Position numbers and translations under genes: made by a program. From Acetobacterium wieringae (lineage in GTDB: Bacteria; Bacillota; Clostridia; Eubacteriales; Eubacteriaceae): a DNA stretch of 54,967 nucleotides. This document shows positions 43,912-52,211 of this stretch, in pieces; the first letter of the stretch is position 1; every line of letters starts with the position of its first letter. A model generated the notes under the pieces. The model was given only the letters and a program-made list of their open reading frames with translations. It was not told the origin of the DNA and searched no databases. Location of the stretch: NCBI RefSeq assembly GCF_001766835.1, contig NZ_LKEU01000028.1, forward strand, positions 1 to 54,967, written 5' to 3'.

Positions 43912-44343
43912 TTATATTCCCAGCATTGCCATGTTATTGGCAATGTCCTCATAGTTTAAGTCTTCATTATCGTTATAGTCCGTCCACAGTTGACTGTCCC
44001 ATATTTCCAGGCGATTTGACACCCCGATAATGGTTACCTCTTTGGTAATTTTTGCATATTTTCGCAAAGAAAGTGGTATGCTGGCTCGACCCTGTCGATC
44101 CAATTCGCAGTCAGCAGCACCAGCAAAGAAAAATCGGGTAAACGCCCGGGCATCTTTATCCGATACCGGCAGTGCTTTTAATTTACTTTCAAAATTACCC
44201 CACTCTTCCATGGAAAAAACAAACAGGCAGCAATCCAGTCCTTTTGTTAGAACAAATTCTCCGCCCAGAGATTCTCTGAATTTTGAAGGAATGATCAATC
44301 GTCCCTTGTCGTCGATATTATGTTCATACTCTCCAAAAAACAT
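43912..44343 (-). CDS. mraZ: MraZ transcriptional regulator
   Basis: 143 aa protein with two SpoVT/AbrB-like half-domains: [20 protein letters not shown] and [20 protein letters not shown], each with the DxxGR core. MraZ binds direct repeats at its own promoter and represses dcw genes in E. coli. The repeats at 44374-44406 fit this. It heads the dcw operon and has a strong AAGGAGGAGG. Confidence 0.96.
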   Translation of the reverse strand: MFFGEYEHNIDDKGRLIIPSKFRESLGGEFVLTKGLDCCLFVFSMEEWGNFESKLKALPVSDKDARAFTRFFFAGAADCELDRQGRASIPLSLRKYAKITKEVTIIGVSNRLEIWDSQLWTDYNDNEDLNYEDIANNMAMLGI

Positions 44344-44370
44344 TCAGATCCTCCTCCTTCTTACTTTACT

Positions 44371-44416
44371 CTTCCATTTTCTTCCACATTATACCACACT
44401 CCACCACCCTTCACAA
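44371..44416 (-). promoter_or_regulatory. mraZ promoter with MraZ-type direct repeats
   Basis: Minus strand TTGTGA (44411-44416) and TATAAT (44388-44393), 17-base spacer. TGG triplets recur at exact 10-bp spacing (complements start at 44374, 44384, 44394 and 44404), covering the promoter and first transcribed bases. MraZ binds TGG-containing repeats with this period, so this is a likely autoregulatory operator. Confidence 0.75.
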
Positions 44417-44552
44417 GTTACGAAAGCGGCTATTAAGCAAAAAACAAAGATTTATTTTGTTAAAAATTCCCTACATTTGTATTGATTTTACATCAAATAG
44501 CTTAAAAATAAATTCGCCTGTTACTGATTGTTCTTAATTTCTACATTAAAAC

Positions 44553-44581
44553 TTGTGATTGTATCCGTTTTGGTTTAAACT
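44553..44581 (+). promoter_or_regulatory. Candidate promoter of the ACT-domain gene
   Basis: TTGTGA and TAAACT with a 17-base spacer, about 35 bases before the start at 44615. Moderate match. Confidence 0.45.
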
Positions 44582-44614
44582 AATAAAATAATGAAAATTA
44601 AGGAGTTATTTTAA

Positions 44615-44884
44615 ATGAGAGCAGTAGTTACGGTTATTGGAAAAGACCGCACCGGAATAATTTATAATGTATCTAAAATTCTGGCTGAAAATGAAGTCAA
44701 TATCGAAGACATCAGCCAGACGGTTATGCATGATTTTTTCACCATGATCATGCTGGTGGACATGTCAAATATGTCTGTCGATTTTAATGTCCTGAAAAAC
44801 GCCCTGGAAACCGTTGGCGAAGACATCGGGATGTCAATCCGCATTCAGCATGAAGATCTTTTCAATGCCATGCACACCATTTAG
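44615..44884 (+). CDS. ACT-domain protein (UPF0237)
   Basis: 89-residue stand-alone ACT domain: [32 protein letters not shown], ending FNAMHTI. ACT domains bind amino acids or other small ligands as dimers; the family resembles GcvR-like regulators, but the ligand is not known. It lies 11 bases before UPF0210, and the two are often paired in Firmicutes. AAGGAG precedes the ATG. Confidence 0.88.
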   Translation: MRAVVTVIGKDRTGIIYNVSKILAENEVNIEDISQTVMHDFFTMIMLVDMSNMSVDFNVLKNALETVGEDIGMSIRIQHEDLFNAMHTI

Positions 44885-44895
44885 GCGGCCTGATT

Positions 44896-46254
44896 ATGGC
44901 AATGTTTAAAGACGTCCTTGAGACGGTAAGAATGATTGAAAAAGAGCGATTGGACATCCGTACCATCACCATGGGAATTTCATTGCTGGATTGCATTGAT
45001 TCCTCCGGAGCCAAAAGCCGCCAGAAAATTTATGATAAGATCACGCGCTTAGCCGAAAACCTGGTTAAAGAAGGGGAGCGGATTGAAAATGAATTGGGCA
45101 TCCCGATTGTCAATAAACGCATCTCGGTGACCCCGATATCACTCATCGCTGGTAGCAGTGATGATCTTAACTATGTTGAATACGCCAAAATCCTCGATGC
45201 CGCTGCCGCAACCGTCGGGATTAACTTTATCGGCGGTTTTTCAGCCCTGGTTCCCAAGGGTTTCACCAAAGGCGACCGGATTCTGATCGACTCCATTCCT
45301 GAAGCTCTGGCAACCACCAATTGCGTCTGTTCATCGGTTAATCTTGGTTCCTCAAAAGCCGGTATTAATATGGACGCTGTTAAACGACTGGGTGAGGTGA
45401 TTAAAGAAACCGCCTACCTGACCCGGAATGCTGATTCGATCGGCTGTGCCAAGTTTGTGGCCTTTGCCAATGCCGTCGAAGACAATCCCTTTATGGCTGG
45501 CGCCTTTCACGGCGTCGGCGAAGCGGAATCGGTTCTCAATGTCGGGGTCAGCGGCCCCGGTGTTGTCAAGCGGGCCCTGGAAAAAGCCCAGGACGCTTCC
45601 TTTGGCGAAATGGCCGAAATTATCAAAAAAACCGCTTTTAAAATTACCCGAGCCGGTCATCTGGTTGGCACAACGGTCGCTGAACGCCTGAATGTCCCCT
45701 TTGGTATTTTAGATTTATCCCTGGCACCAACTCCCGAAATCGGCGACAGCGTGGCTCGAATTCTGGAAGAAATGGGCCTGGAACATTGTGGTACCCATGG
45801 GACTACCGCAGCACTGGCGATGCTTAATGATGCCGTTAAAAAAGGTGGTATTATGGCATCCACCTCGGTAGGTGGCTTCAGTGGCGCCTTTATCCCGGTC
45901 AGTGAAGACGAAGGGATGATTGAAGCAGTCGAATGCGGCGCTCTGACCTTTGATAAACTGGAAGCCATGACCAGCGTCTGTTCAGTTGGGATCGATATGG
46001 TCGCCATCCCGGGTGACACCCCAGCTTCCACCATTTCTGGTATTTTAGCTGATGAAGCCGCCATCGGCGTCATCAACAATAAAACCACCGGGGTTCGGGT
46101 AATTCCCGTTTATGGCAAAGACGTCGGCGATACTGCCGAATTTGGTGGCCTTCTGGGACGAGCTCCGATTATGCCCATCAATAAAAATGACTGTTCAGTT
46201 TTTGTAAATCGTGGCGGTCAGATCCCAGCCCCGATTCACAGCTTTAAAAACTAA
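44896..46254 (+). CDS. PFL-like UPF0210 (DUF711) family protein
   Basis: 452 aa protein of the UPF0210/DUF711 family, once linked to pyruvate-formate lyase by fold. It starts [27 protein letters not shown] and has long conserved stretches such as [36 protein letters not shown] and the late [24 protein letters not shown]. Its function is unknown. A close ACT-domain partner upstream suggests ligand control. No strong ribosome site is visible; it may be coupled to the ACT gene. Confidence 0.9.
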   Translation: MAMFKDVLETVRMIEKERLDIRTITMGISLLDCIDSSGAKSRQKIYDKITRLAENLVKEGERIENELGIPIVNKRISVTPISLIAGSSDDLNYVEYAKILDAAAATVGINFIGGFSALVPKGFTKGDRILIDSIPEALATTNCVCSSVNLGSSKAGINMDAVKRLGEVIKETAYLTRNADSIGCAKFVAFANAVEDNPFMAGAFHGVGEAESVLNVGVSGPGVVKRALEKAQDASFGEMAEIIKKTAFKITRAGHLVGTTVAERLNVPFGILDLSLAPTPEIGDSVARILEEMGLEHCGTHGTTAALAMLNDAVKKGGIMASTSVGGFSGAFIPVSEDEGMIEAVECGALTFDKLEAMTSVCSVGIDMVAIPGDTPASTISGILADEAAIGVINNKTTGVRVIPVYGKDVGDTAEFGGLLGRAPIMPINKNDCSVFVNRGGQIPAPIHSFKN

Positions 46255-46267
46255 CAACGGATCAACC

Positions 46268-46300
46268 CAGGAGGCCTGCAACAGCAGGTCTCCTGTTTTA
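46268..46300 (+). terminator. Intrinsic terminator between UPF0210 and the FmdE gene
   Basis: CAGGAGGCCTGC pairs with GCAGGTCTCCTG (12 bp, one G-T, AACA loop), followed by TTTTAT. It lies only ~17 bases before the FmdE start, so readthrough or attenuation sets expression of that gene. Confidence 0.75.
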
Positions 46301-46316
46301 TACAAGGAGTAACTAA

Positions 46317-46721
46317 ATGAATCAAGAATTATGGGAAAAATGTGTAACCTTTCACGGACATCACTGTCCGGGCCTGGCGATTGGCGTCCGGGCTTCGCTG
46401 GAAGCGATCAAAGCGCTTTCGCTCGATATGAGCAGCAATGACAAAATTGTCTGTGTCGCCGAGAATGAATCCTGCAGTGTTGATGGAATCCGGGTGGTGC
46501 TGGAATGCACTGGCCAAAAAGGCAATCTGTTTTTCATTCAAGGTGGAAAACAGGCTTTTTCGGTTTTTAATCAAACCACCGGTGCGAGTGTCCGGTTGAT
46601 TTTAAAAGAGCTGCCAGCAATGGAGCGTGATGAAATGGAAGACTTCCTGCTGAATGAACCTGATGCATCAAATTTATTTGATTTTGAAAAACCCCATTTT
46701 GAATTGCCTGAACAGGCTTAA
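46317..46721 (+). CDS. FmdE-domain protein without zinc ribbon
   Basis: 134 aa protein with FmdE-type motifs: FHGHHCPGLAIGVRASLEA near the start, then NESCSVDGIRVVLECTGQKGNL. It lacks the C-terminal zinc ribbon seen in longer family members. FmdE domains occur beside formylmethanofuran or molybdenum/tungsten enzymes and bind metal through the CPG and later cysteines. No formate or tungsten enzyme is in this window, so the role is unknown. A terminator precedes it and another follows. Confidence 0.8.
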   Translation: MNQELWEKCVTFHGHHCPGLAIGVRASLEAIKALSLDMSSNDKIVCVAENESCSVDGIRVVLECTGQKGNLFFIQGGKQAFSVFNQTTGASVRLILKELPAMERDEMEDFLLNEPDASNLFDFEKPHFELPEQA

Positions 46722-46740
46722 TTCCCTCGATATTTTTAAT

Positions 46741-46787
46741 AACACCGTCAAGCTCAGTCTCTAATCACTGTGGTGGCGGTGTTTTTT
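46741..46787 (+). terminator. Intrinsic terminator after the FmdE gene
   Basis: AACACCGTCA pairs with TGGCGGTGTT (10 bp, one G-T, loop about 23 bases), followed by six T. It ends the ACT-UPF0210-FmdE unit. Confidence 0.72.
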
Positions 46788-46813
46788 AATCGCTATGCGA
46801 TCACCGATTTATG

Positions 46814-46844
46814 ATACCAGCTGGCGACGCTGATATGGTATACT
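46814..46844 (+). promoter_or_regulatory. Promoter and small inverted repeat before the LOR/SDH gene
   Basis: An extended -10 (TGGTATACT, 46836-46844) lies 44 bases before the start. ATACCA (46814-46819) and TGGTAT (46836-46841) form an inverted repeat that overlaps the -10, a possible operator. No good -35 is seen. Confidence 0.45.
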
Positions 46845-46887
46845 ATAGGCAACCAATAAACCTATAATTATCGAACGAGGTATACCG

Positions 46888-47973
46888 ATGTTTACTCTGC
46901 CAACTTACACAGCTCCTGATTTTACAGAAAGCTTTTTTGTTAAAGCCCCCAGTGTTCGAACCATGCCAGCTCCCATGAATGGGGTGGTTCCGGAAAACTT
47001 TTATGCCACCACTATCTTCCCCGAATATTTTAAAATTCATGATAGCTGGCAGCTAATGGCTGAAAGCCGGATGGACTGCGTGGTCGTGATCGCCGATGAT
47101 CGGCCCCATGCCATTGAATTCAGAAACGTCAAGAAAGGCGATGCGGTTGTGGTTGGACGTCATGAAGACGGCGAAAACGGTGTTTATGTCGATCATTTTG
47201 CTTTCAGAAAAAAACAGGAAAACGGCGATAACTTCTCGTTTCGAACGTCAAACTCCCGGGAAACCGCTTACTCCCGGGACTATGACCGACTTTATGAATT
47301 ACTCGAGTTTGAACGAGAGAACGGCTATATTTTGTGGGTTCTCGGCCCGGCGGTTACCTTTGATCAGGACTCCCGCAATGCCATGACCCATCTGATCGAG
47401 ATGGGCTATGTCGATGCCCTCTTTGCAGGTAACGCACTGGCAACCCACGATTTGGAATCCCACTTTTTTAACACCGCTTTGGGTCAGGACATTTACTCCA
47501 AAGAAAATAAGTCCCTGGGTCACTATCATCATATTGAAACCATCAATCGGGCCAGGAGCTGCGGTTCCCTGAAAAACCTGATCGAAAAATATAAAATTAC
47601 GGATGGTATCGTCAGTTCCTGTATTACCAATAATATTCCCCTGGTTTTAGCCGGTTCGATTCGGGATGATGGCCCCTTACCGGGCGTCTATGCTGATGTT
47701 TACAGCGCCCAGGATGCGCTGCGGGTACACACCAGAAAAGCCACCACGATCATCTGTCTGGCAACCCAACTCCATACCATTGCCACTGGCAATATGACCC
47801 CCTCCTACCAGGTCATTAATGGCGCAGTGCGACCGGTTTATTTTTATACTGTTGATATCTCCGAGTTTGTGGTAAATAAACTCAAAGATCGGGGCAGCCT
47901 CAGCTCCAAATCAATTATCACCAATATCCAGGATTTTGTCGTCAACTTGCAACGCAATTTATCGTTAAAGTAA
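46888..47973 (+). CDS. LOR/SDH-type NAD-binding protein (TIGR00300-like)
   Basis: 361 aa. The core WVLGPAVTFDQDSRNAMTHLI then GYVDALFAGNALATHDLES and PLVLAGSIRDDGPLPGV match the LOR/SDH bifunctional conserved domain. The related C-terminal domain of cyanobacterial AgrE and archaeal proteins act as NAD-dependent ornithine cyclodeaminase-type enzymes. The N-terminal third (to about 130) is the beta-rich part of the same family. Role here is unproven; conversion of an amino acid is the best guess. It is single-gene with its own promoter and GAGGT ribosome site. Confidence 0.75.
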   Translation: MFTLPTYTAPDFTESFFVKAPSVRTMPAPMNGVVPENFYATTIFPEYFKIHDSWQLMAESRMDCVVVIADDRPHAIEFRNVKKGDAVVVGRHEDGENGVYVDHFAFRKKQENGDNFSFRTSNSRETAYSRDYDRLYELLEFERENGYILWVLGPAVTFDQDSRNAMTHLIEMGYVDALFAGNALATHDLESHFFNTALGQDIYSKENKSLGHYHHIETINRARSCGSLKNLIEKYKITDGIVSSCITNNIPLVLAGSIRDDGPLPGVYADVYSAQDALRVHTRKATTIICLATQLHTIATGNMTPSYQVINGAVRPVYFYTVDISEFVVNKLKDRGSLSSKSIITNIQDFVVNLQRNLSLK

Positions 47974-47983
47974 TGTACGTACG

Positions 47984-48015
47984 CAAAAAAAAGACTTCTG
48001 CCGAAGCAAAAGTCT
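47984..48015 (-). terminator. Intrinsic terminator of the unknown permease
   Basis: Minus strand AGACTTTTGC pairs with GCAGAAGTCT (10 bp, one G-T) around a TTCG tetraloop, then eight T. It lies between the convergent LOR/SDH and permease genes. Confidence 0.9.
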
Positions 48016-48033
48016 CTACCACTCGATGATAAA

Positions 48034-48975
48034 CTACATAATAGATGGCAAAATTAATGGTAGTACGGAAAAATTAATCAATTGCAGCACCCAGATCGTA
48101 CAGGCTGGCGGGTCAATGTGACTATCTGCATAACTGTTAAAGGTTAAACCGGCAAACTCTCCGATTAAAGCACCCAAAACCCCAGTGATGGCGGCAGCAA
48201 TAATCGCTGCCAATGGGCTTAATGTACCCGAGAATACAACAATCGCGGTGGATGCTGCTGGCAATACGATATGATGACAGCCATAGAAAGGTAGTCCCAT
48301 GCAGGCAAAAATCAGTCCAAATGCGGCGATCCCAAAGGCAAAGCCACCCATCTGTGAGAAAATATATGCGGCTTCTTCAGAACCAGCCAACGCCATGTTT
48401 CCAAAAGCTGCCACGATTCCGCCAACCAGAATCCCAAATCCGGCACCGATCACCAGGGTGAAAATCATGTCTGAACCCTGAGGCAGATAATGCCGGGTCA
48501 CACCGGCTGGCGTTTTTCCGGTTAAACCAGAATTTGTGAAAAGCAAACGCACCAGAATCGCCGAAATAACCACGCTTAAGGCAACCGTATCGGTCCACGC
48601 TGCTGATCCAAATACATTAGCTCCGATTAGGGTGCCAATGGTAAAGTTTAATAAGTAACCAATAATACCAAAGATTCCACCAACCAGCAGTACTGAAGCG
48701 TCTTTTAAGCCAGCAAGCGGTGTGATAATATCGCCGCCGACTTCCAATTTACCAATTTTTTTAGCATAACCGGCAGCTGCTACTGCACCAGCAAAAGCAA
48801 TACATGGTGAGAACCATGATCCAAAGCTGACGATACCAATCGCTGGCGCTCCGAAATCTCCGGCAAGAATTGCGGCAACAACTGTTAACCCGGTAAAAAT
48901 AAATGATGGCACACCGCCGATGGCAGCTGCAAACAGCCCGCCGCCAAACGCAGCAATTAATAATGTTAAGTCCAT
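48034..48975 (-). CDS. Unknown glycine-rich polytopic membrane protein
   Basis: 313 aa, about eight to ten hydrophobic helices, with much Gly, Ala and Ile and few charges. Conspicuous polar spots are FYGCHHIVLPAAST (about residues 237-250) and NSYADSHIDPPACTIWVLQ near the end, both with His and Cys. I do not recognise a transporter class with certainty. It lies downstream of a PucR regulator and an untranslated structured region, which suggests an inducible uptake or efflux role. AAAAGGAG lies close to the start. Confidence 0.6.
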   Translation of the reverse strand: MDLTLLIAAFGGGLFAAAIGGVPSFIFTGLTVVAAILAGDFGAPAIGIVSFGSWFSPCIAFAGAVAAAGYAKKIGKLEVGGDIITPLAGLKDASVLLVGGIFGIIGYLLNFTIGTLIGANVFGSAAWTDTVALSVVISAILVRLLFTNSGLTGKTPAGVTRHYLPQGSDMIFTLVIGAGFGILVGGIVAAFGNMALAGSEEAAYIFSQMGGFAFGIAAFGLIFACMGLPFYGCHHIVLPAASTAIVVFSGTLSPLAAIIAAAITGVLGALIGEFAGLTFNSYADSHIDPPACTIWVLQLINFSVLPLILPSIM

Positions 48976-49211
48976 TTCTTTTCTCCTTTTAATTGTATTG
49001 AGATTATCGTAAACACATTAACGTTCATCGAGTGGCTCTGATAATGTTTACAAGATCAGTTTAACAAGAAGAACAAAATTTTGCTATGGTCATCATTGCC
49101 AAAATATCTATTCATCTTTGTGCATTAATCACAAGTCAAACGATTAGCATCATGGGCAATCAATAATATCCATCAAACTGTTTTATGATCTAACACTTAT
49201 TCTTCGCAAAA
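48976..49211 (-). other. Leader region before the unknown permease
   Basis: The 236 bases between the terminator at 49212 and the permease start form part of a 466-base gene-free gap. They hold an inverted repeat of GTAAAC/GTTTAC type around 49000-49050, close to the start, and TTGTGCATTAATCACAA (about 49119-49135). No good promoter is visible. Confidence 0.4.
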
Positions 49212-49235
49212 TAAAAAAAGAGCCTGAGCTCTCTT
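49212..49235 (-). terminator. Intrinsic terminator between pucR-like gene and permease
   Basis: Minus strand AAGAGAGC pairs with GCTCTTTT (TCAG loop), followed by a T-run. It may end the PucR transcript or act as an attenuator for the permease. Confidence 0.75.
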
Positions 49236-49441
49236 AAATTAAGGGGTTTAGTATAAACTTTACGCCATGCTAAACAGGGGTCACAATCCCTATGTGCTAT
49301 CATATCCTATTTTTTAGTTAAAATCATCAGCCCTTGGTTACAAAACAGCATGGTTAATCTGTGCATTCTGCACAGATAATTGCTCAATTCATTATACACT
49401 TTTAAACTTTTCGGTTTATCATCCCATTTTTATCACAACAC
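49236..49441 (-). other. Structured untranslated region after the PucR-type gene
   Basis: 206 bases without a gene. They carry a perfect 9-bp hairpin (ATCTGTGCA, 49357-49377, 3-base loop), an AGCATGG/CCATGCT long-range pair (about 49266-49353), a GTTTA-TAC-TAAAC hairpin and a GGGATTGTGACCCC element. A TATAAT lies near 49391. This looks like a folded RNA, either 3'-UTR, small RNA or attenuator, ending at the terminator 49212-49235. No known class was recognised. Confidence 0.45.
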
Positions 49442-50680
49442 TTATTGATGTCTAAGAAATTCTAAAATCCGAAACGAATAGGCTAAATCAAATTGAACCT
49501 TTGGATCAGCAAGATCAAGCTGAGTAAGGGCCTTAATCCGCTCCATGCGATAGCTGAGCGTATTGCGATGGATGTGGAGATTTGCGCAGGTTTCTTTGTA
49601 ATTACATCCATGATCAATCAGTGTATTTAACGTATAAAACAATTCTGATTGATGCTGACGGTCATATTTCTCAAGGATCAGCAAGCTGCTTTGCACAAAG
49701 TCCTTAAGATTATTTCTTGTGTCACCATGAATCTTTTCAATCAGATGAAAAAATTTGTAATCCCCATAATGGTAGAATCGCTTTTTTTGATGAACAGACA
49801 CACCGATTCGGATAGCTGCCCCCGCCTGTAAATAATAGTACTGAAAATTTTCAATCCCATTAAAAAAATCACTCATCCCAATTCGTAGGCCGTGTTTTTC
49901 CATAAAACTCTTCAGACGTCTGATTCCTTTTTCGGTTTTTTCTTTTTCCAGGTCGGTACATAAAACAACCATTTGATTGCCATAAAAAATTGCATGGGAT
50001 TTCGGAAAAACATGATAAAAATCATCTCGTAATGAATCTTTGATCCCTTCCTGATAGAGACCATCGTCATTTTGCTCCGAAACCAGTACACACAGATTGT
50101 TACTGCTGTTTAGCTCCGATTCCAGAACCCATGATTTAAAATCAGCGTTTTCCTTATCTCGGCCTTCAATCAAATCCATCAGAATACCCTCATTCATGTT
50201 GCCACGAATATATTTATATTGGGGAATTTTTAGAATAATCTCTGTTAACACCTCGTTGGCCAAAAGCAACAACTCTAGATGCTGATTTGTCACTTCTGCA
50301 TCTTGAAAAAACATCACCATGGCACCAGCATATTTTTCCCGGATAATCACCGGAGACACCAATACCTTCGACTCACTTTCCAGACCAACTATATAAGGTG
50401 TTCGTTCCTTGGGAAAACGTTTGACTTCTTCAATGTTGACAATTTCAAATATAAACTCATGGCTGCAAAAGCCTTTGGCGATGGCTAAATTCCAGGAGGG
50501 ATCGGTGATCTCATTGGTTCGGCTGACGCCGCGAATGGAAAAGTTGATATCAATAAAAACCACCGGTTTTTCCATCAGATAACTGATGGTTTCCACCACC
50601 TCTTCGACTGTGTGATTATCCAGTAATAGACTTAATAAGCGATTGCTCTGTCGGTATCTCAGTTCAGTTTGACTTTCCAT
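49442..50680 (-). CDS. PucR/CdaR-type transcription regulator
   Basis: 412 aa. The N-terminal ~150 residues look like a GAF/PAS-type sensor (for example KPVVFIDINFSIRGVSR), followed by a GGDEF-like middle region. The C-terminal PucR helix-turn-helix is LHIHRNTLSYRMERIKALTQLDLADP, ending VQFDLAYSFRILEFL. Such proteins activate catabolic or transport genes on binding a metabolite. The unknown permease downstream is the natural target (inference). It begins nine bases after the cobB stop. Confidence 0.88.
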   Translation of the reverse strand: MESQTELRYRQSNRLLSLLLDNHTVEEVVETISYLMEKPVVFIDINFSIRGVSRTNEITDPSWNLAIAKGFCSHEFIFEIVNIEEVKRFPKERTPYIVGLESESKVLVSPVIIREKYAGAMVMFFQDAEVTNQHLELLLLANEVLTEIILKIPQYKYIRGNMNEGILMDLIEGRDKENADFKSWVLESELNSSNNLCVLVSEQNDDGLYQEGIKDSLRDDFYHVFPKSHAIFYGNQMVVLCTDLEKEKTEKGIRRLKSFMEKHGLRIGMSDFFNGIENFQYYYLQAGAAIRIGVSVHQKKRFYHYGDYKFFHLIEKIHGDTRNNLKDFVQSSLLILEKYDRQHQSELFYTLNTLIDHGCNYKETCANLHIHRNTLSYRMERIKALTQLDLADPKVQFDLAYSFRILEFLRHQ

Positions 50681-50689
50681 CGTTGTGCT

Positions 50690-51418
50690 TTATTTTTTAC
50701 TCCATTTCAATTGTTTAAATACCTTGCCTATGCTATCGTTGATGACAAGGTTCGCCCGTGAATCCATCGGGGTTGAGGATTTATTGACCAGAACCAGATT
50801 TCTACCCCGATAATAATCGATCAAACCTGCCGCCGGGTAAACGCCCAGCGACGTTCCGCCAATAATCAACACGTCAGCATTACTGATGGCCGCAACCGAC
50901 TGATTCATCACATCGCTATCGAGCCCTTCCCCATATAAAACCACATCTGGCTTGATGGTTCCGCCACAACTGCATTTAGGTACTCCCTGACTTTCCTCGA
51001 TCATATTAACCGGATAAAACTGATGACAGCGCATACAGTAATTGCGATGAACCGATCCATGCAACTCAAGCACCCGTTTACTACCGGCCAATTGATGGAG
51101 TCCATCAATATTCTGAGTAATGACTGCTGTCAACAGCTGTTGTTTCTCCAGCTCTGCCAGTTTTTGATGGGCATCATTGGGTTTTGCCTGCAGATAGAGC
51201 ATTTTATTCCGGTAAAAATGATAGAATTCTTCTGTGTTATTTATAAAAAATTCATGGGAAAGAATCGTTTCCGGCGGATAACGATAGGTTTGATTGTAGA
51301 GCCCATCGACACTCCTAAAATCAGGAATACCACTTTCTGTGGATACGCCAGCGCCACCAAAAAACACAATATTTCCAGCCTTGGCAATCATTTCTTGTAA
51401 CATTTCGATCTCGTTCAT
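50690..51418 (-). CDS. cobB: Sir2-family NAD-dependent deacylase
   Basis: 242 aa sirtuin. GAGVSTESGIPDFRSVDGLY, TQNIDGLHQLAG, catalytic His in ELHGSVH and the zinc cysteines in CMRCHQFYPVN...CSCGG are present, then VVLYGE and GTSLGVYPAAG. It likely removes acyl groups from lysines, as on acetyl-CoA synthetases. It lies between the hydrolase and PucR genes in one unit. Confidence 0.94.
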   Translation of the reverse strand: MNEIEMLQEMIAKAGNIVFFGGAGVSTESGIPDFRSVDGLYNQTYRYPPETILSHEFFINNTEEFYHFYRNKMLYLQAKPNDAHQKLAELEKQQLLTAVITQNIDGLHQLAGSKRVLELHGSVHRNYCMRCHQFYPVNMIEESQGVPKCSCGGTIKPDVVLYGEGLDSDVMNQSVAAISNADVLIIGGTSLGVYPAAGLIDYYRGRNLVLVNKSSTPMDSRANLVINDSIGKVFKQLKWSKK

Positions 51419-51446
51419 GATTTGACCTCTTTTTTAATATTTTTTG

Positions 51447-52058
51447 TTAACCTATTTTTCTCAGGAAGTATTTTACCATATCCAGTCCCTTATTTCCTGA
51501 CTGTTCACAATAACAATCCCCATATCGATCAGCAAATCCATGACATCCTGATAACACAAAAGTATCAACCGTTTCCTTCTGATTAAGTCGAGGAATGATT
51601 GACCGCACCTCAAAGGATGCCTCCTGCTCCGAAAAAATCAGCAGGCAGGGACAGACTGGGCTGACATCAAGATAGTCTCTGATTCGTGACCCGTAAAATC
51701 CGATCATTCCATCACAATATGGATTTTCTGTCAAACGCCAGGCGATGGTTGCTCCCACACTTGAACCAAAAACAATAATTTTATTATAAAATTTCTTTAA
51801 TTCTTCAATGTCGGTAGCAATTTCACGATATCGTTCAAAGCTGTTATTCTCTACAAACGCCTGGTAAGCTTCATTGCTTTGAGCGTATTGATAAACACGT
51901 TCTTCCGGACTTAAATCCACACAAAAAATGTCATAATCCTGCACTCTAAAAAACTCTGCCCAGTCATGAATATACTGATTCATCCCATAAATTTCCGGAA
52001 TGATTATAACCGCTCGTTCTGCTTCTGAGTCCTGCCGGGACATTTTTTTCAACACCAT
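51447..52058 (-). CDS. DLH-like alpha/beta hydrolase
   Basis: 203 aa. The opening strand and loop are VIIIPEIYGMNQYIHDWAE, the nucleophile elbow is GSSVGA with Ser in place of the Cys of true dienelactone hydrolases, and the late catalytic histidine lies in SGCHGFAD. The substrate is unknown. The start has no strong ribosome site (AAAGAA); it is 28 bases upstream of cobB and probably the first gene of hydrolase-cobB-pucR. Confidence 0.75.
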   Translation of the reverse strand: MVLKKMSRQDSEAERAVIIIPEIYGMNQYIHDWAEFFRVQDYDIFCVDLSPEERVYQYAQSNEAYQAFVENNSFERYREIATDIEELKKFYNKIIVFGSSVGATIAWRLTENPYCDGMIGFYGSRIRDYLDVSPVCPCLLIFSEQEASFEVRSIIPRLNQKETVDTFVLSGCHGFADRYGDCYCEQSGNKGLDMVKYFLRKIG

Positions 52059-52142
52059 TTCTTTTAAAACCGCTGCATGTCATCGTATCTTTACGATAAT
52101 TGCATCCTCCCATATAAATTCGTTAAAAACCGTCATCCCCAT

Positions 52143-52179
52143 AAAAAAGCCACTGCAAAAATTATTCTTGCAGCGACTT
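52143..52179 (-). terminator. Terminator of the RCK channel gene
   Basis: Minus strand AAGTCGCTGCAA pairs with TTGCAGTGGCTT (12 bp, two G-T), then a T-run. Confidence 0.8.
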
Positions 52180-52211
52180 CTATAACAGATAAAAATAGTA
52201 TCCATCGTCAT

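Noticed and set aside
45657..46088. 143-aa minus-strand frame opposite UPF0210
   Set aside because: Antisense shadow; low-complexity Ser/Pro/Thr composition with no ribosome site.
49085..49120. Possible sigma-54 promoter (TGGCA...TAGC) before the permease
   Set aside because: The spacing between GG and GC is 14 bases rather than the required 10, so it is not a -24/-12 element.
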